This document shows positions 18,758 to 27,712 of a stretch of 64,000 bases of DNA, piece after piece; positions within the stretch are counted from its first letter, which is position 1, and every line of letters begins with the position of its first letter. Below the pieces are notes generated by a model, which worked only from the letters and a program-made list of their open reading frames with translations, was not told the DNA's origin and made no database searches. Source of the stretch: a virus; IMG/VR virus record IMGVR_UViG_3300042554_001774, positions 27,021 to 91,020 of that record; one strand, 5' to 3'. The translations under genes and the position numbers were made by a program.

Positions 18758-19177
18758 TTAAGCCTCCTTGTGTGTTCTTCGGAACGGAAGTGGTGGAGCC
18801 TTTCGGAATCTCCAGCCTGACCTGAACAGTATTGAATTGCCGCCCGGTGCATCTACAGCCGTGAAGTCGTTTTCCGCCAGGAATGTTACGGACTGCGTGT
18901 CGCTGACATCAACCACTGCCTCTAGTGACATTGATGGCCATGTCATCAGCCGTATATGTTCGATTAAGCTGGTTCCTATACCGAGCCTTCGCTTCCTATG
19001 ATCCACTGCTACGTCGAGTATCTGATGTACGCACATATCCGATACAGAGCAAAGGTATCCTACTATATTTCCGCCAAGCTCTGCAACTAAGCAGATCGCT
19101 CCTGGGTCGCTTATATGGCACGCCACTAAGTCATGACTGCCACCTATAGCATCGATGAATTGCAAGTCAATTCGCAT
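18758..19177 (-). CDS. GNAT-family N-acetyltransferase
   Basis: 139 residues from ATG 19177, which lies within the end of the exonuclease gene. Has the GNAT acetyl-CoA motif A as VAVDHRKRRLGIGTSLIEHI (R-x-x-G-x-G) preceded by strand IVGYLCSV and followed by AVVDVSDTQSVTFLAENDF. Substrate unknown; in phages such enzymes may modify host proteins or DNA. Stop overlaps the ribosome binding site of the primase gene. Confidence 0.75.
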   Translation of the reverse strand: MRIDLQFIDAIGGSHDLVACHISDPGAICLVAELGGNIVGYLCSVSDMCVHQILDVAVDHRKRRLGIGTSLIEHIRLMTWPSMSLEAVVDVSDTQSVTFLAENDFTAVDAPGGNSILFRSGWRFRKAPPLPFRRTHKEA

Positions 19178-20090
19178 TGCTCTGCGTACTGAAAGCTCGT
19201 TCAATTGGCAACCTCCTATCCAGTGTATGCAAGCTCCTTGCTGTCCAATAATCAAACTGCTTCATGGTTGCCCGAATCTTTTCTGGTATGAAGTCCGAAT
19301 GCATCGTGTCTATGAATGTCCCGCATGAAGACAGCAGGTCACTGGCAGTCTTGACTCCGATACCGCAAACTCCCTGCACTCCGTTCTTGCCTACCATGCA
19401 GAGCCAGTCAATCACTTGCGTCGGCTTGATCTTATGTGTCGCCAGTAGCCAGTTGGCCCCGTAGAACTCATCTTTAGCCCTTGAGTAGATCGATGTCTTA
19501 GGACCTAAGGACTGCCAGCAATCCTTATCCTCTGTGACCATCATGCATTCAGTGTCAAGTATCTGGCACTGCATGGCTACGCTAGCCAGTACATCATCGG
19601 CCTCCCTGCCGGTGTGTACCTCGACCTGCATGCCAGAATCCCTAAGGTGCTGTATCACCATGGGCCTGAGGCGATTTAATTCCTCTTTGATTGGGTCGTT
19701 TGGTCTGTCTGACTTAAATTCCGAGTAGAGTTTTCTTCGGAAGTTATTTGAGTCATCGAACCCAACAATGAAATGCTCTGGTTTATTCGTTGTTTTTAGC
19801 TTCTTGAGGCACGCATGAATCTTCTCGTGGATTCGATCTGTGCCTTTTGAAGCAAAGGCAACGGCACATGCTATCGCTTCACCATCTACCACTTGCGTCA
19901 GTCCGGCGCGAAAGCCTATATTCTGCGAGGCTCTACGCGCCTCCGTGACGCAAATAGGTACAACGCCCCTGACCTTGTGAAGCTGTGGGATCAATTGTAG
20001 CTTTGTCAGTAGTTCGTTCGCTGTCCTGCTGGCGTGCAGCTCGTTGCAGATATCGTTAACAACCTCTTCTGCCGTTATTACGCTAGGCAT
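19167..20090 (-). CDS. 5'-3' exonuclease / flap endonuclease
   Basis: 307 residues, FEN/T5-type. Metal-binding acidic motifs are visible: FIVGFDDSNNFRRKLYSEFKS (arch region), GREADDVLAS, VTEDKDCWQSL, and a helix-hairpin-helix DNA-binding segment GVQGVCGIGVKTASDLLSS. Removes RNA primers and flaps at replication forks. Coupled to the acetyltransferase downstream and helicase upstream by short overlaps. Confidence 0.9.
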   Translation of the reverse strand: MPSVITAEEVVNDICNELHASRTANELLTKLQLIPQLHKVRGVVPICVTEARRASQNIGFRAGLTQVVDGEAIACAVAFASKGTDRIHEKIHACLKKLKTTNKPEHFIVGFDDSNNFRRKLYSEFKSDRPNDPIKEELNRLRPMVIQHLRDSGMQVEVHTGREADDVLASVAMQCQILDTECMMVTEDKDCWQSLGPKTSIYSRAKDEFYGANWLLATHKIKPTQVIDWLCMVGKNGVQGVCGIGVKTASDLLSSCGTFIDTMHSDFIPEKIRATMKQFDYWTARSLHTLDRRLPIERAFSTQSNAN

Positions 20091-21657
20091 AGGCTCGCTT
20101 CCTTTGTATCGCTAGTTCTCTTTCCTGGGCCCATCTGTGATACATGTCGTCCGGTGGGTATCCACCGTGTCTCTTGGCATATATGGCAAGTACCTGAGCG
20201 TCAGTTGGTGACTTCCCTGATCTTTTCCTCACGGAAAAGAATATCTGGCTGAGCCTCTTGAGTTCTTCAGGCTTGGGTGGTGGAGGTGGCTCGAATTGAT
20301 CCATCTTGCGCTCCACGAGCCTTCCGTCCTTCTGGACGATGATTCGTGTCCTTGGATCTGCCTGGAACCCGCAGGCAGGGCATCTAAGGCCCTCAGCACG
20401 CACCGTACCGCACCTTGGGCATACAATGGGATTGGGAGCCTTACCTTCCTGCACGTCGCGTGTGCGCGATTCTGCGATCTCCTTCTCGGTCATGGAGAAC
20501 ATGGCCTCCCAGTCGCGATTAGCGTTGGGAGAGCCATGTCGGATCATATTGGCTCCGTGATCCTGTATAACTGCGTGGGTCTTGCCTGATTCAGGACATG
20601 CTCTAATTACTCTTCCAACGCTTTGGACATAATTAGCCAGCGAGCCGTATGGCCTGGCTAGGATTAGGTGCCTTAGGTTAGGTATATCGATGCCCTCTTG
20701 CACGACTTGGCAGTGACATAGAACGTCAAAGTCCCCTGCCTTCATGTCGTTGAGCACTTGATTCCTGACTTTCCCCTCGGCATCGTTGTCGTAGGTCTCT
20801 CCGTTGACGATGACTTTCTTACAGTCAATGTGAGCGACTCGATGTCCCTTCTTGAGGAATAAGTCAGCAACCCAGGCTGACTCGTCGATTCCAGGTGAAG
20901 CGCAGAGGGTCGGTAATGCATCAGGATTGAGTCTTCGCCAGTCTTCGTAGATGTACCCAACGATGGCTTGGCTCCAACATTCCTTAATGATGTCGCCGTC
21001 TGAGTATTCGCCCGTCTTTTCTGGCTTGATCTTGTCTACGTCCATTTCATGCACTGAGAAGCACTTTGCTGGCACGTGCGCGCCACAGGCCCTTAGTTCC
21101 GAATTGGTCGCAGCCACCACGACATCTCTATAGGCACCACTCATGCCTATTGGTGTTCCTGACATTCCCAGAACGTAGGCCCCTTTGGATAGGTATCTCT
21201 GGATCAGTTCAAGGGCCTTAGGTGACATGAGCATGTGAGCTTCGTCAATAATGACTAGATTCGCATCGAATAGCTGCCATCGCTCCTGGTTGATAACTCG
21301 CTGGATGTCAGTCTGGATCTGTGCTATCTGGATTCTCGCATTTGGATCGACCTTGTGTCGCATTGACGCTGCTCTCGCACCTGCCTCAATGCCATCTGAT
21401 ATGAGGCGATCCATCGACTGTTGCGTCAATAAGCGACGAGGGTTGTAGATAATTACCTTTCCGCCTTGTTTTTCAAGGAGATTCACTAATCCTGTAGTTA
21501 TTAAGCCTTTTCCCGAGGCCGTAGGTGCGCCTAGAACAACTGATTTAATGCCGCTACTGAACTTGTCGCATATCTGCCGAATCGATCTTATCTGATGATC
21601 CCATGGTTCTCTTGTGAAAGAGCCGTAGATGTCGTTATTAGAGAATCTCCAATCCAT
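20083..21657 (-). CDS. SF2 DEAD/DEAH-type helicase with zinc ribbon
   Basis: 524 residues. Motif I GAPTASGKG (about 45), motif II IIDEAHM, motif III SGTPIGMSG, and C-terminal motifs DVLCHCQVVQEGIDIPNL and YVQSVGRVIRA. A four-cysteine ribbon (CPRCGTVRAEGLRCPACG) follows at about residue 430. A replication or recombination helicase of the UvsW/type-III-restriction fold. GGAGA lies upstream of the ATG. Confidence 0.9.
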   Translation of the reverse strand: MDWRFSNNDIYGSFTREPWDHQIRSIRQICDKFSSGIKSVVLGAPTASGKGLITTGLVNLLEKQGGKVIIYNPRRLLTQQSMDRLISDGIEAGARAASMRHKVDPNARIQIAQIQTDIQRVINQERWQLFDANLVIIDEAHMLMSPKALELIQRYLSKGAYVLGMSGTPIGMSGAYRDVVVAATNSELRACGAHVPAKCFSVHEMDVDKIKPEKTGEYSDGDIIKECWSQAIVGYIYEDWRRLNPDALPTLCASPGIDESAWVADLFLKKGHRVAHIDCKKVIVNGETYDNDAEGKVRNQVLNDMKAGDFDVLCHCQVVQEGIDIPNLRHLILARPYGSLANYVQSVGRVIRACPESGKTHAVIQDHGANMIRHGSPNANRDWEAMFSMTEKEIAESRTRDVQEGKAPNPIVCPRCGTVRAEGLRCPACGFQADPRTRIIVQKDGRLVERKMDQFEPPPPPKPEELKRLSQIFFSVRKRSGKSPTDAQVLAIYAKRHGGYPPDDMYHRWAQERELAIQRKRAYA

Positions 21658-21674
21658 GCCTCTCGTGTCTCCTG

Positions 21675-22628
21675 TTACTCAGCTTTGAGTGAGTTTGCTT
21701 GCGTTAAGAATTGCTTCAGTGATACCCTGCACTGCGCCGTATTGAATCCTGCTGCGTCCAGATCGCTGAGCCTCTCCTCGATCCGCTCGCACAGCGGTGT
21801 GATTGACATGAGCGCGAATCTGAGTGACTCAGATGTCGACTTTGGTCTTATTTCGCCCTGGACTATCATCAGGCCCTGCTTGACACTGGTAACCTCTGGG
21901 TCCTCTAGGACTGATGAGAGCAGTTCCTGTTTTTCTGGAGCGAGGCTGGATAGTTTCTTGATGCTCTGGTGATCTGCTACTACAACGCCTGAGGCGACCC
22001 GTCTTTTAACTTCAGGGCTCATGTACTTGGATTTATTGATTGCCTCTAGATCGTCAGCCTTGGGGTTCCTTTTTGTCTTGGGTAGAGCGTCTCGCAGTGT
22101 CATATGCGGATTCTCTTTGATCCTTTGCTCGACAGCCGATGCCTCTAGTGGCTGCAGGGTGGAGAACTCCTCCCAGTCTTTCTTGCTGTTGATGATTTCG
22201 CCGGACAGGCACTTTTCCCTGAATCCCTTGGATGCCTTGTCCATCGAGTCAGCCATCTCGATGTCTCGGTAGACAGTTCGCTCGCTGACATCGAATGCCT
22301 CAGCGACCTCCGCTGGAGATGTCATCTTGGCCATTGTTCCACGGATATATGCGACTTCTGATTCAGACAGGTTTCTCTTGCCAACCTGATTCTTTAGGAC
22401 CCACAGCCGAGCCTCTTCGATATCAGCGAACTCCATCTCTTTTGTATGGGTCGCAAGGTTGTGCTTCTTGGCTATCTTGAGCCTGTGGCGACCGTCGACC
22501 AAGTATCCATTCCATACCTTAATTTCATCTAGGACGCCATGCTCAAGGCAGTTCTCCTCGAGATCCTTGTACTCATCCCTGGTTAACGCTCGAAGGGATT
22601 CGACTAATTCCATTTTATATTCTTGCAT
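21675..22628 (-). CDS. ParB/Srx-like nuclease-fold DNA-binding protein
   Basis: 317 residues. N-terminal ParB-like domain (residues 1-100) with VWNGYLVDGRHRLKIAKKH, which includes the GRHR core, then a helix-turn-helix (MTSPAEVAEAFDVSERTVYRDI). The C-terminal half is helical. Excellent AAGGAGG seven bases before the ATG, driven by a promoter with the TTGCCA motif. Role unknown: partition, chromosomal binding or transcription control of the replication operon. Confidence 0.8.
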   Translation of the reverse strand: MQEYKMELVESLRALTRDEYKDLEENCLEHGVLDEIKVWNGYLVDGRHRLKIAKKHNLATHTKEMEFADIEEARLWVLKNQVGKRNLSESEVAYIRGTMAKMTSPAEVAEAFDVSERTVYRDIEMADSMDKASKGFREKCLSGEIINSKKDWEEFSTLQPLEASAVEQRIKENPHMTLRDALPKTKRNPKADDLEAINKSKYMSPEVKRRVASGVVVADHQSIKKLSSLAPEKQELLSSVLEDPEVTSVKQGLMIVQGEIRPKSTSESLRFALMSITPLCERIEERLSDLDAAGFNTAQCRVSLKQFLTQANSLKAE

Positions 22629-22645
22629 TTTGTCCTCCTTGAATT

Positions 22646-22676
22646 GTTTTATCTAAACTACTGGTATATGGCAAGT
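22646..22676 (-). promoter_or_regulatory. Promoter with ACTTGCCATATACC motif, for the ParB-like operon
   Basis: Minus strand: TTGCCA (22674-22669), 17 bases, TAAAAC (22651-22646), then AAGGAGG and the start of the ParB-like gene. The -35 box sits within the 14-base motif ACTTGCCATATACC that recurs across the window. Confidence 0.6.
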
Positions 22677-22696
22677 CTCGTGGCTAAGTGTATCGC

Positions 22697-22734
22697 ATTA
22701 AATCTGCGCGGCGCAGGTTATGACGTTGTTATGC
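22697..22734 (-). repeat. Dyad repeat element, copy 1
   Basis: Contains the inverted pair CTGCGC/GCGCAG plus tandem CATAAC copies, and reads through the stop codon of the gene at 22729-23043. A near copy is at 60189-60226 after the methyltransferase gene. Could be a terminator hairpin, a mobile cassette boundary, or a host-derived repeat. Confidence 0.6.
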
Positions 22735-23043
22735 AGACCAGCCGTGCTCGACCATGAGTTCCTTTGTAATCTCAAACCATGGTTCGCCAAACGAAACTTC
22801 TACTTGCAATGTGACTTCTCCAGTCTCCATGCACCAAGTGACCTCCGTTACCATCATTTCGTCCAATATCGTACACTCCGACGATCTTAAGAATTGAATC
22901 ACTAATCCTTCAAATGGTGCGAATGGAAGTTCAACCTTTCGCGTGACATAGTTTCCGTGTTCATCAATTCTAAACTCTAGCGTGACTGGATGCATAGCAA
23001 TGTGTTCTACAAAAGTTGCCGGTAAGGTGTTTGGTTCGCTCAA
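22729..23043 (-). CDS. Hypothetical protein
   Basis: 104 residues if it starts at TTG 23043; an ATG at 22995 is the more conservative start. No Shine-Dalgarno at either, unlike nearly all other genes here. Acidic and beta-rich (HPVTLEFRIDEHGNYVTRKVE), no family recognised. Its stop codon lies inside the dyad repeat, suggesting a gene acquired together with that element. Confidence 0.45.
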   Translation of the reverse strand: MSEPNTLPATFVEHIAMHPVTLEFRIDEHGNYVTRKVELPFAPFEGLVIQFLRSSECTILDEMMVTEVTWCMETGEVTLQVEVSFGEPWFEITKELMVEHGWSA

Positions 23044-23083
23044 AGTCGTCCGGCGGTAACTTTGTGACCACTACCGTTATAGA

Positions 23084-23647
23084 TCAATACAGTTCCGCGA
23101 GATTAAATCCTTCCAGTATCATTGCCCCGATATTTTCCCCGGTGAATCGTGGGCCAGACCTGATGGAGGCTTGTCTCGGCAGAACCAACTCTTGCGATGC
23201 TGTCTTTGTTGCACCAACAGTTTCTGCCGCAATGATCCCGCTGGTACTGTTCGCTTGCGTTAGGACATAATGCAGCCTATCGCTTGGCCTAACCCTACAG
23301 CCTGTATCTGCCCAGCCAGTATCCCCGAAACAAAACCAGTGATTAAACATCAGGTCTTCGTATCTAATGAAGGTAAAACCAAATGCGTCTGCTGGGTTTA
23401 GAAATGACTCCATTGACGAAGGCTCAAATCCGTGCAAAAAGCATTTCCCGCGACACCCCAGCTCGAATACAAGAAAACTTACGTCCTCGTGCCCTGTATT
23501 GCCTGAGCCAACGCGGTAGTTACTCTCCGCAACTTCCTTATTAAATCCACTTGGATACTGCAAGTGCTCGCCGTCATCATTCCGCAATCGCAAGAACGCC
23601 TTCCACTCTCCGCGAATTAAGCTCTCAACCTGATTTGACATACTCAT
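23084..23647 (-). CDS. Hypothetical protein
   Basis: 187 residues, unrecognised. Aromatic- and glycine-rich (FLHGFEPSSMESFLNPADAFGF, FNHWFCFGDTGWADTG), without membrane segments. Ribosome binding site weak. Isolated by a 40-base gap on the left and 88 bases on the right, like its neighbour unlike the tightly packed operons. Confidence 0.5.
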   Translation of the reverse strand: MSMSNQVESLIRGEWKAFLRLRNDDGEHLQYPSGFNKEVAESNYRVGSGNTGHEDVSFLVFELGCRGKCFLHGFEPSSMESFLNPADAFGFTFIRYEDLMFNHWFCFGDTGWADTGCRVRPSDRLHYVLTQANSTSGIIAAETVGATKTASQELVLPRQASIRSGPRFTGENIGAMILEGFNLAELY

Positions 23648-23735
23648 AACCTACGAATCACGCAAGTTCCCGGTCTTGCGTTTTACCAAGAGAGAATCAC
23701 GCTCGGGAACTGCGCGATTCGTAGAGTTCACTGGA

Positions 23736-24047
23736 TCACTGCTCAACAGTGAATCCAAGTGTTTCAAAATGCTGCGATGTTGCAAAGTCTGTCGCAAACG
23801 GGAAGTCCAGTTCACTAACCATGTCGCCATCGGCATCAACAACTGCGATTCCAGACCAATAGTCAACGTCCAGATACGCAACCATTTCCTCACCTGGATT
23901 CAAGATCGGAGGGCTCCAGTTCGGTAGTACTACCTGCTTGAATCTCCCTGTATCTTTACAGATCTCGCACTGGTCGCAATCGCCGTGACACTTCGGGCAT
24001 TCTTCCTCTGGAAATCCGACTCGCTTAATCGTGTCCAATCGTGACAT
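23736..24047 (-). CDS. Small zinc-finger protein
   Basis: 103 residues from ATG 24047. Starts with a DnaJ-like zinc centre CPKCHGDCDQCEICKDTG, then a beta-rich acidic C-terminus (YWSGIAVVDADGDMVSELDF). The promoter at 24137-24166 precedes it. Function unknown. Confidence 0.55.
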   Translation of the reverse strand: MSRLDTIKRVGFPEEECPKCHGDCDQCEICKDTGRFKQVVLPNWSPPILNPGEEMVAYLDVDYWSGIAVVDADGDMVSELDFPFATDFATSQHFETLGFTVEQ

Positions 24048-24136
24048 GGCATTAACCCTTCTGTCTAACCTAACCACTGTGCTTTATAAGCAGCTTGCTT
24101 GGCAGTTTCCATTAGTCTTGCCGCTCCGTCTCGGTC

Positions 24137-24166
24137 ATTTTATTGAGTGTCTGGTATATGGCAAGC
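24137..24166 (-). promoter_or_regulatory. Promoter with CTTGCCATATACC motif
   Basis: Minus strand: TTGCCA (24164-24159), 16 bases, TAAAAT (24142-24137). Directly after the stop of the UvrD-like helicase gene and about 90 bases before the start of the zinc-finger gene. Confidence 0.65.
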
Positions 24167-24172
24167 CACTAA

Positions 24173-25684
24173 TCAGAAAAAATCTAAATAGGGACTTGGT
24201 TTCTGGCTGTACATGACATGCAGCTGCTCTATGGTTCTTGTTATTGCAACATAAAACACTCGCAGCTCTTCGTCGCTTCCTCTTCCCTGAGGCCATTCGC
24301 CTTCGTTTAGGTGCGGCAGGATTACAATCGGCCACTCTCCACCCTTTGCCCAATGCACAGTCCCGACAGTGATCCCGTCGCCCTCTGCGATCCATTCAGG
24401 CTTAGCCTCTTCGGATCTGTAGTCAGAGAGGGTTCTTCCAGCGTAGTACCTAAGTATCTCCTCTCTTTCTATTCTGCAAAACGCATTTTCTGGTATCTTG
24501 GATAGGATTATGTCCACCTTCCTGCCGACATTCGTTAGCCAGTCCTTGACAGCCGCTGCAACTGCCCGCTGCGGCAGGTCAGACGCTATGTATTTAACAA
24601 TCTCTGGCTTGTCGCCCATCCACTGCGAAACTTTCTCTCGCGCCGTGACGCTTCCCGGCGAGGCCAGGTACATTAAAAGGTAATGCAATTGCCCGTACTT
24701 CTTGATTGTCGGCACCACCACTGGGAAGCCCTTAGACGCTAGAGCTTCTCTGACCTTAAAGACCTGATTGTTATATCTGCACAAAACTGCTACATCCTGG
24801 TAGTCGCACCCACCTTTAACCAGCTTGGAAACTAGTGAAACAATATCGTCAGACTTGTGAACCACAACTTCTCTCTCTCGCTTCTTGGACACAACCTTTA
24901 GAGGCGTTGCGTTCGTGAGGTTCGCGATGTCTGCTATGTTCCTTGGAAATCGAAATGACTCACTCATATTCAGTGTTGGCCACTCAAGGTCGCTGAACTC
25001 CTCAGGGGTTGCCCCACGGAATCCATAAAGGCTCTGCCCGATATCCCCGACAACCATGACAGACGCATTCTTGGATATCTCGTACACAAAGTCCCATTGC
25101 AGCGGCTCATTGTCCTGCGCCTCATCAACGAACAAATGCTCGCACCAAAGGAACTTCCCGTCCCTCGCCAATGCGATGCCAGATACCAAGAGTCCATCGA
25201 AATCCGTATCGCCATTTATGGCTAATTCCGACAAGAACGCTTTGCATATAGGAGTCTCACTTCCCCTTCGCATGCGGTAACTGCGAATCTCCTTGCGGGA
25301 TTTGCTGATCTGCCCAGCTTCTGACTTGTAGAAATTGTACTTACCTATCTTTTTTAGGCACTTCACAATTGTGTCATCTGTCTCTTTTTCTGTTAGCACG
25401 TTCGGAAAAGTGCCATTATTTTGAAGAGTTCGAAGAATAACGCTATGAAAAGTACCCACTGTAACAGATCGATACTCCTCACCCAGCCTTGCGACTAGTT
25501 CCTTACCAGCCCTGCGGGTGAAGGTGATGGCCATGATGGATTCCGGTTCGGCGCCATCGGTGCATAAGCGGCTGATGCGGCTAGTGAGAACCGTCGTCTT
25601 GCCGCTACCTGCCGCACTAAGCACCTTAAAGTGCCTTTCCTGGCAAGAGACAATGGCTTCTTGTTCGGCTGTTAGAGTTGACAT
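24173..25684 (-). CDS. UvrD/Rep-type SF1 helicase
   Basis: 503 residues. Motifs in order: I AAGSGKTTVLTSRI (about 22), II HLFVDEAQDNEPLQWDF, III VVGDIGQSLYGFRGA, IV DVAVLCRYNNQVFKVREA, V TVGTVHWAKGGEWPIVIL, VI RVFYVAITRT. Unwinds DNA 3'-5' for replication or repair. Divergent from a secreted protein gene on the other strand. Confidence 0.92.
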   Translation of the reverse strand: MSTLTAEQEAIVSCQERHFKVLSAAGSGKTTVLTSRISRLCTDGAEPESIMAITFTRRAGKELVARLGEEYRSVTVGTFHSVILRTLQNNGTFPNVLTEKETDDTIVKCLKKIGKYNFYKSEAGQISKSRKEIRSYRMRRGSETPICKAFLSELAINGDTDFDGLLVSGIALARDGKFLWCEHLFVDEAQDNEPLQWDFVYEISKNASVMVVGDIGQSLYGFRGATPEEFSDLEWPTLNMSESFRFPRNIADIANLTNATPLKVVSKKREREVVVHKSDDIVSLVSKLVKGGCDYQDVAVLCRYNNQVFKVREALASKGFPVVVPTIKKYGQLHYLLMYLASPGSVTAREKVSQWMGDKPEIVKYIASDLPQRAVAAAVKDWLTNVGRKVDIILSKIPENAFCRIEREEILRYYAGRTLSDYRSEEAKPEWIAEGDGITVGTVHWAKGGEWPIVILPHLNEGEWPQGRGSDEELRVFYVAITRTIEQLHVMYSQKPSPYLDFF

Positions 25685-25744
25685 TTTTGCGTCTTTTGGT
25701 AGAGTTTAGGTGAGTCAAGTACCCGTTAATCAAAGGAGTTCGTC

Positions 25745-26236
25745 ATGGCAAGATTATCTTTGTCGCTGTTGATTGTAGCAATCTCTTGTGGCGTTTCATC
25801 TGCCCAATACTACAACCATGGCTCGTACTACAATAACAGCCCGTCGCACTGGCCGAATTGGCCGCCACCTACGCCATCTGATATGCCAATGAGCGCACTT
25901 GAGTTTGAGCGGATCATTGAGAGGCAGAGGCAACGCGCTCAGGAGGATACGATGCAGCAGTGGCAATATCAGCAACAAATGCAGCAGCAGATGATGTATC
26001 AGCAGCAAATGCAGAGGCAAATGCAACAGCAAATGCTTCTCAATGAGCAGGATATCGTCATGCGTCCCGTCGAGAAGAAGATACCTTGGGGGCCTCCATT
26101 TAAGGGGCAGCCTAGAACTGAAAAGGAGAGGCAGGACCGTGAGGCTTTTAAGAAGCGATTCCGTAAGGCTCTTGACGCTTTTGATGCAAGTGGATCGGAT
26201 GTTCCTTTCATCTTCGAGGGCTACAGGTATTTATAG
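25745..26236 (+). CDS. Secreted Gln/Met-rich protein
   Basis: 163 residues. Signal peptide at residues 1-20 (MARLSLSLLIVAISCGVSSA with a probable cleavage after the alanine), Tyr/Pro-rich segment, then a long glutamine/methionine repeat region (QQMQQQMMYQQQMQ..., about 73-100) and a basic helical C-terminus (REAFKKRFRKALDAFD). AAAGGAG precedes the ATG. A lone rightward gene between leftward blocks; could be an envelope-acting or lysogenic-conversion protein. Confidence 0.7.
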   Translation: MARLSLSLLIVAISCGVSSAQYYNHGSYYNNSPSHWPNWPPPTPSDMPMSALEFERIIERQRQRAQEDTMQQWQYQQQMQQQMMYQQQMQRQMQQQMLLNEQDIVMRPVEKKIPWGPPFKGQPRTEKERQDREAFKKRFRKALDAFDASGSDVPFIFEGYRYL

Positions 26237-26238
26237 AG

Positions 26239-26415
26239 CTAGCCATTGCCGTGAACCTTTACGATCCTCCCGTCCCTAATGGCTACATTGATCCTCTCTG
26301 GAATGTAATCCATGGTCACGACACAAGCGTGATCTCCATCCTGGACCACGCGAACCGAATAGCCGTTTCGCGGCGGCCCGTTGATGGGTAGCGTTCTATT
26401 GACGAAACTATATTC
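26239..26415 (-). pseudogene. Start-less frame resembling an I78 peptidase inhibitor
   Basis: A 58-codon minus-strand frame that opens after a stop at 26416-26418 and has no ATG or plausible start before its conserved part. The sequence VRVVQDGDHACVVTMDYIPERINVAI then RDGRIVKVHGNG has the order of peptidase inhibitor I78 proteins (TMDY..ERLNV...G.I..V). Either it starts at a non-standard codon, is a broken gene, or is joined to the gene upstream by a frameshift. Converges on the secreted protein gene with two bases between stops. Confidence 0.45.
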
Positions 26416-26749
26416 CTAAATCTCTCAGTGTTGCCTCTATTTCTTTCCATGATCCAGCGCCAAAATTACTGACGTTTCTCATGCCACTCCAGCCTATCGA
26501 TCTGATTTGTTCCGCAGTCAGTGGCCATATAAGCGTAGGCTGCGACTCGCAATACTCTTGCACGCAATTGCGTACCCGAGAGCTAACCTTATCCCACGGA
26601 AATGGCGTCCTACCTTGTGGCGAAGGAGAGTGTTTTTCTAGTTCGTTTGCAATGCGCTCTAGTGCTTCGGCTATTCGCAACAGAACAACGCGATCAACCG
26701 AAGCCGGATCAACGTCGTTCGCAGTGCCTTGAGGCTCTTGATTCTTCAT
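26408..26749 (-). CDS. Protein with RNA-polymerase alpha-CTD-like C-terminus
   Basis: 113 residues. The last 40 (LTAEQIRSIGWSGMRNVSNF then GAGSWKEIEATLRDLGI) closely follow the helix-hairpin-helix end of the alpha C-terminal domain of bacterial RNA polymerase (..IRNFGKKSLEEVKEKLAELG). The first half has a helical EALERIANELEKH stretch. A free alpha-CTD-like domain could bind DNA upstream elements or sigma and shift host transcription to phage promoters. The likeness was judged by eye. Confidence 0.6.
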   Translation of the reverse strand: MKNQEPQGTANDVDPASVDRVVLLRIAEALERIANELEKHSPSPQGRTPFPWDKVSSRVRNCVQEYCESQPTLIWPLTAEQIRSIGWSGMRNVSNFGAGSWKEIEATLRDLGI

Positions 26750-26758
26750 GCTTTACCC

Positions 26759-27076
26759 TTACCGATTCCCTTTCTCGCCCGCTGGTTGCGAATGCTGTGT
26801 GGATTTGATCCTCTCATTGAACGACAGCGCCTTATAGTGCTTGCCGATGTTCCCAGCATTAAGCCACTCTAGGTACGCTTCCGCCTCTGCTTTGCTGAGA
26901 CTGCTCGACCCCTGAAATGAGACATAAGTAACACGGACATACCTCCCAGATCTGGTTGCCCATGCATTGTAGTATGGCGATATGCTCCTTCCGTCTTTAG
27001 CAGCGTTGATGGTCTTATCTGACTCAAACCGCTTCAAGTGGTCTTTAATCTTGTCGGCTATTTCTTGCAACTTCAT
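26759..27076 (-). CDS. Hypothetical protein
   Basis: 105 residues, unrecognised; helical start (MKLQEIADKIKDHLKRFE), basic, with a central beta-strand pair (GRYVRVTYVSFQG). AGGGG upstream of the ATG. Belongs to a run of small leftward genes. Confidence 0.55.
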   Translation of the reverse strand: MKLQEIADKIKDHLKRFESDKTINAAKDGRSISPYYNAWATRSGRYVRVTYVSFQGSSSLSKAEAEAYLEWLNAGNIGKHYKALSFNERIKSTQHSQPAGEKGNR

Positions 27077-27090
27077 AATTCACCCCTCTC

Positions 27091-27459
27091 TTAAATGAAG
27101 AACTCTGGATCACTAAGCGTGATTCCGGTTCGCCTTTTGAATCTTAACTTAAATAGAGCAACATCATGCTTAAGCATGGCACCGCTGCTGTATGTTCGGT
27201 ACATGTGTAAGTGCTTGCCACGCTCTTCGTGATGCCTGAATGTCTGGTTGAACTGCCCGAACGCACTGAACTTGATTCCCTGGTAAGGCTCCAGTGCAGT
27301 CGTCACACGTTGACTGTAAGCATATGACTGCTTAACCTTCTCCTGTACGACATATAGTTTTAAGTCATAAGAGAATATCTCAAAAACCGGGTCGCCTCGG
27401 CTGAATTTATAGTCACGCGACAAGCCTAAGTTGTCAGTCGCGCTTTCTTGTGAGTCCAT
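27091..27459 (-). CDS. Hypothetical protein
   Basis: 122 residues from ATG 27459 (a GTG two codons earlier is possible). Rich in aromatic and basic residues (YKFSRGDPVFEIFSYDLKLYVV). No family recognised. Confidence 0.5.
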   Translation of the reverse strand: MDSQESATDNLGLSRDYKFSRGDPVFEIFSYDLKLYVVQEKVKQSYAYSQRVTTALEPYQGIKFSAFGQFNQTFRHHEERGKHLHMYRTYSSGAMLKHDVALFKLRFKRRTGITLSDPEFFI

Positions 27460-27483
27460 ATTCACTCTCAGGGTTGTGTGATT

Positions 27484-27693
27484 TCAGTCGCTCGTCTGTT
27501 TATTCGCATCGGGTTGACTCGCAATGCGATTGTTTCTCCATCGTTCTGCTGTTTTTTCGCACATCTTGCAGCGATGCTCTTTTTTGAAGGTGTCGAATAC
27601 TGCCAGCTTGTAGGAGGGAACCATTCGAGCCGTACCGTTTTTCCAGGACGGGCAATGGCACCGGCCTTTTTCGTCGCATAAGTGTTTTTTCAC
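27484..27693 (-). CDS. Small Cys/His-rich protein
   Basis: 69 residues starting at GTG 27693, nine bases after GGAGG. Contains CDEKGRCHC and HRCKMCEK, a likely zinc site. Follows the downstream remnant of the gene split by the insertion element. Confidence 0.5.
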   Translation of the reverse strand: MKKHLCDEKGRCHCPSWKNGTARMVPSYKLAVFDTFKKEHRCKMCEKTAERWRNNRIASQPDANKQTSD

Positions 27694-27712
27694 AATCGTT
27701 TGCCTCCGTGTG

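Noticed and set aside
22697-22734. Integron attC site
   Set aside because: Has ATAAC units but lacks the paired GTTRRRY box and the long imperfect arms.
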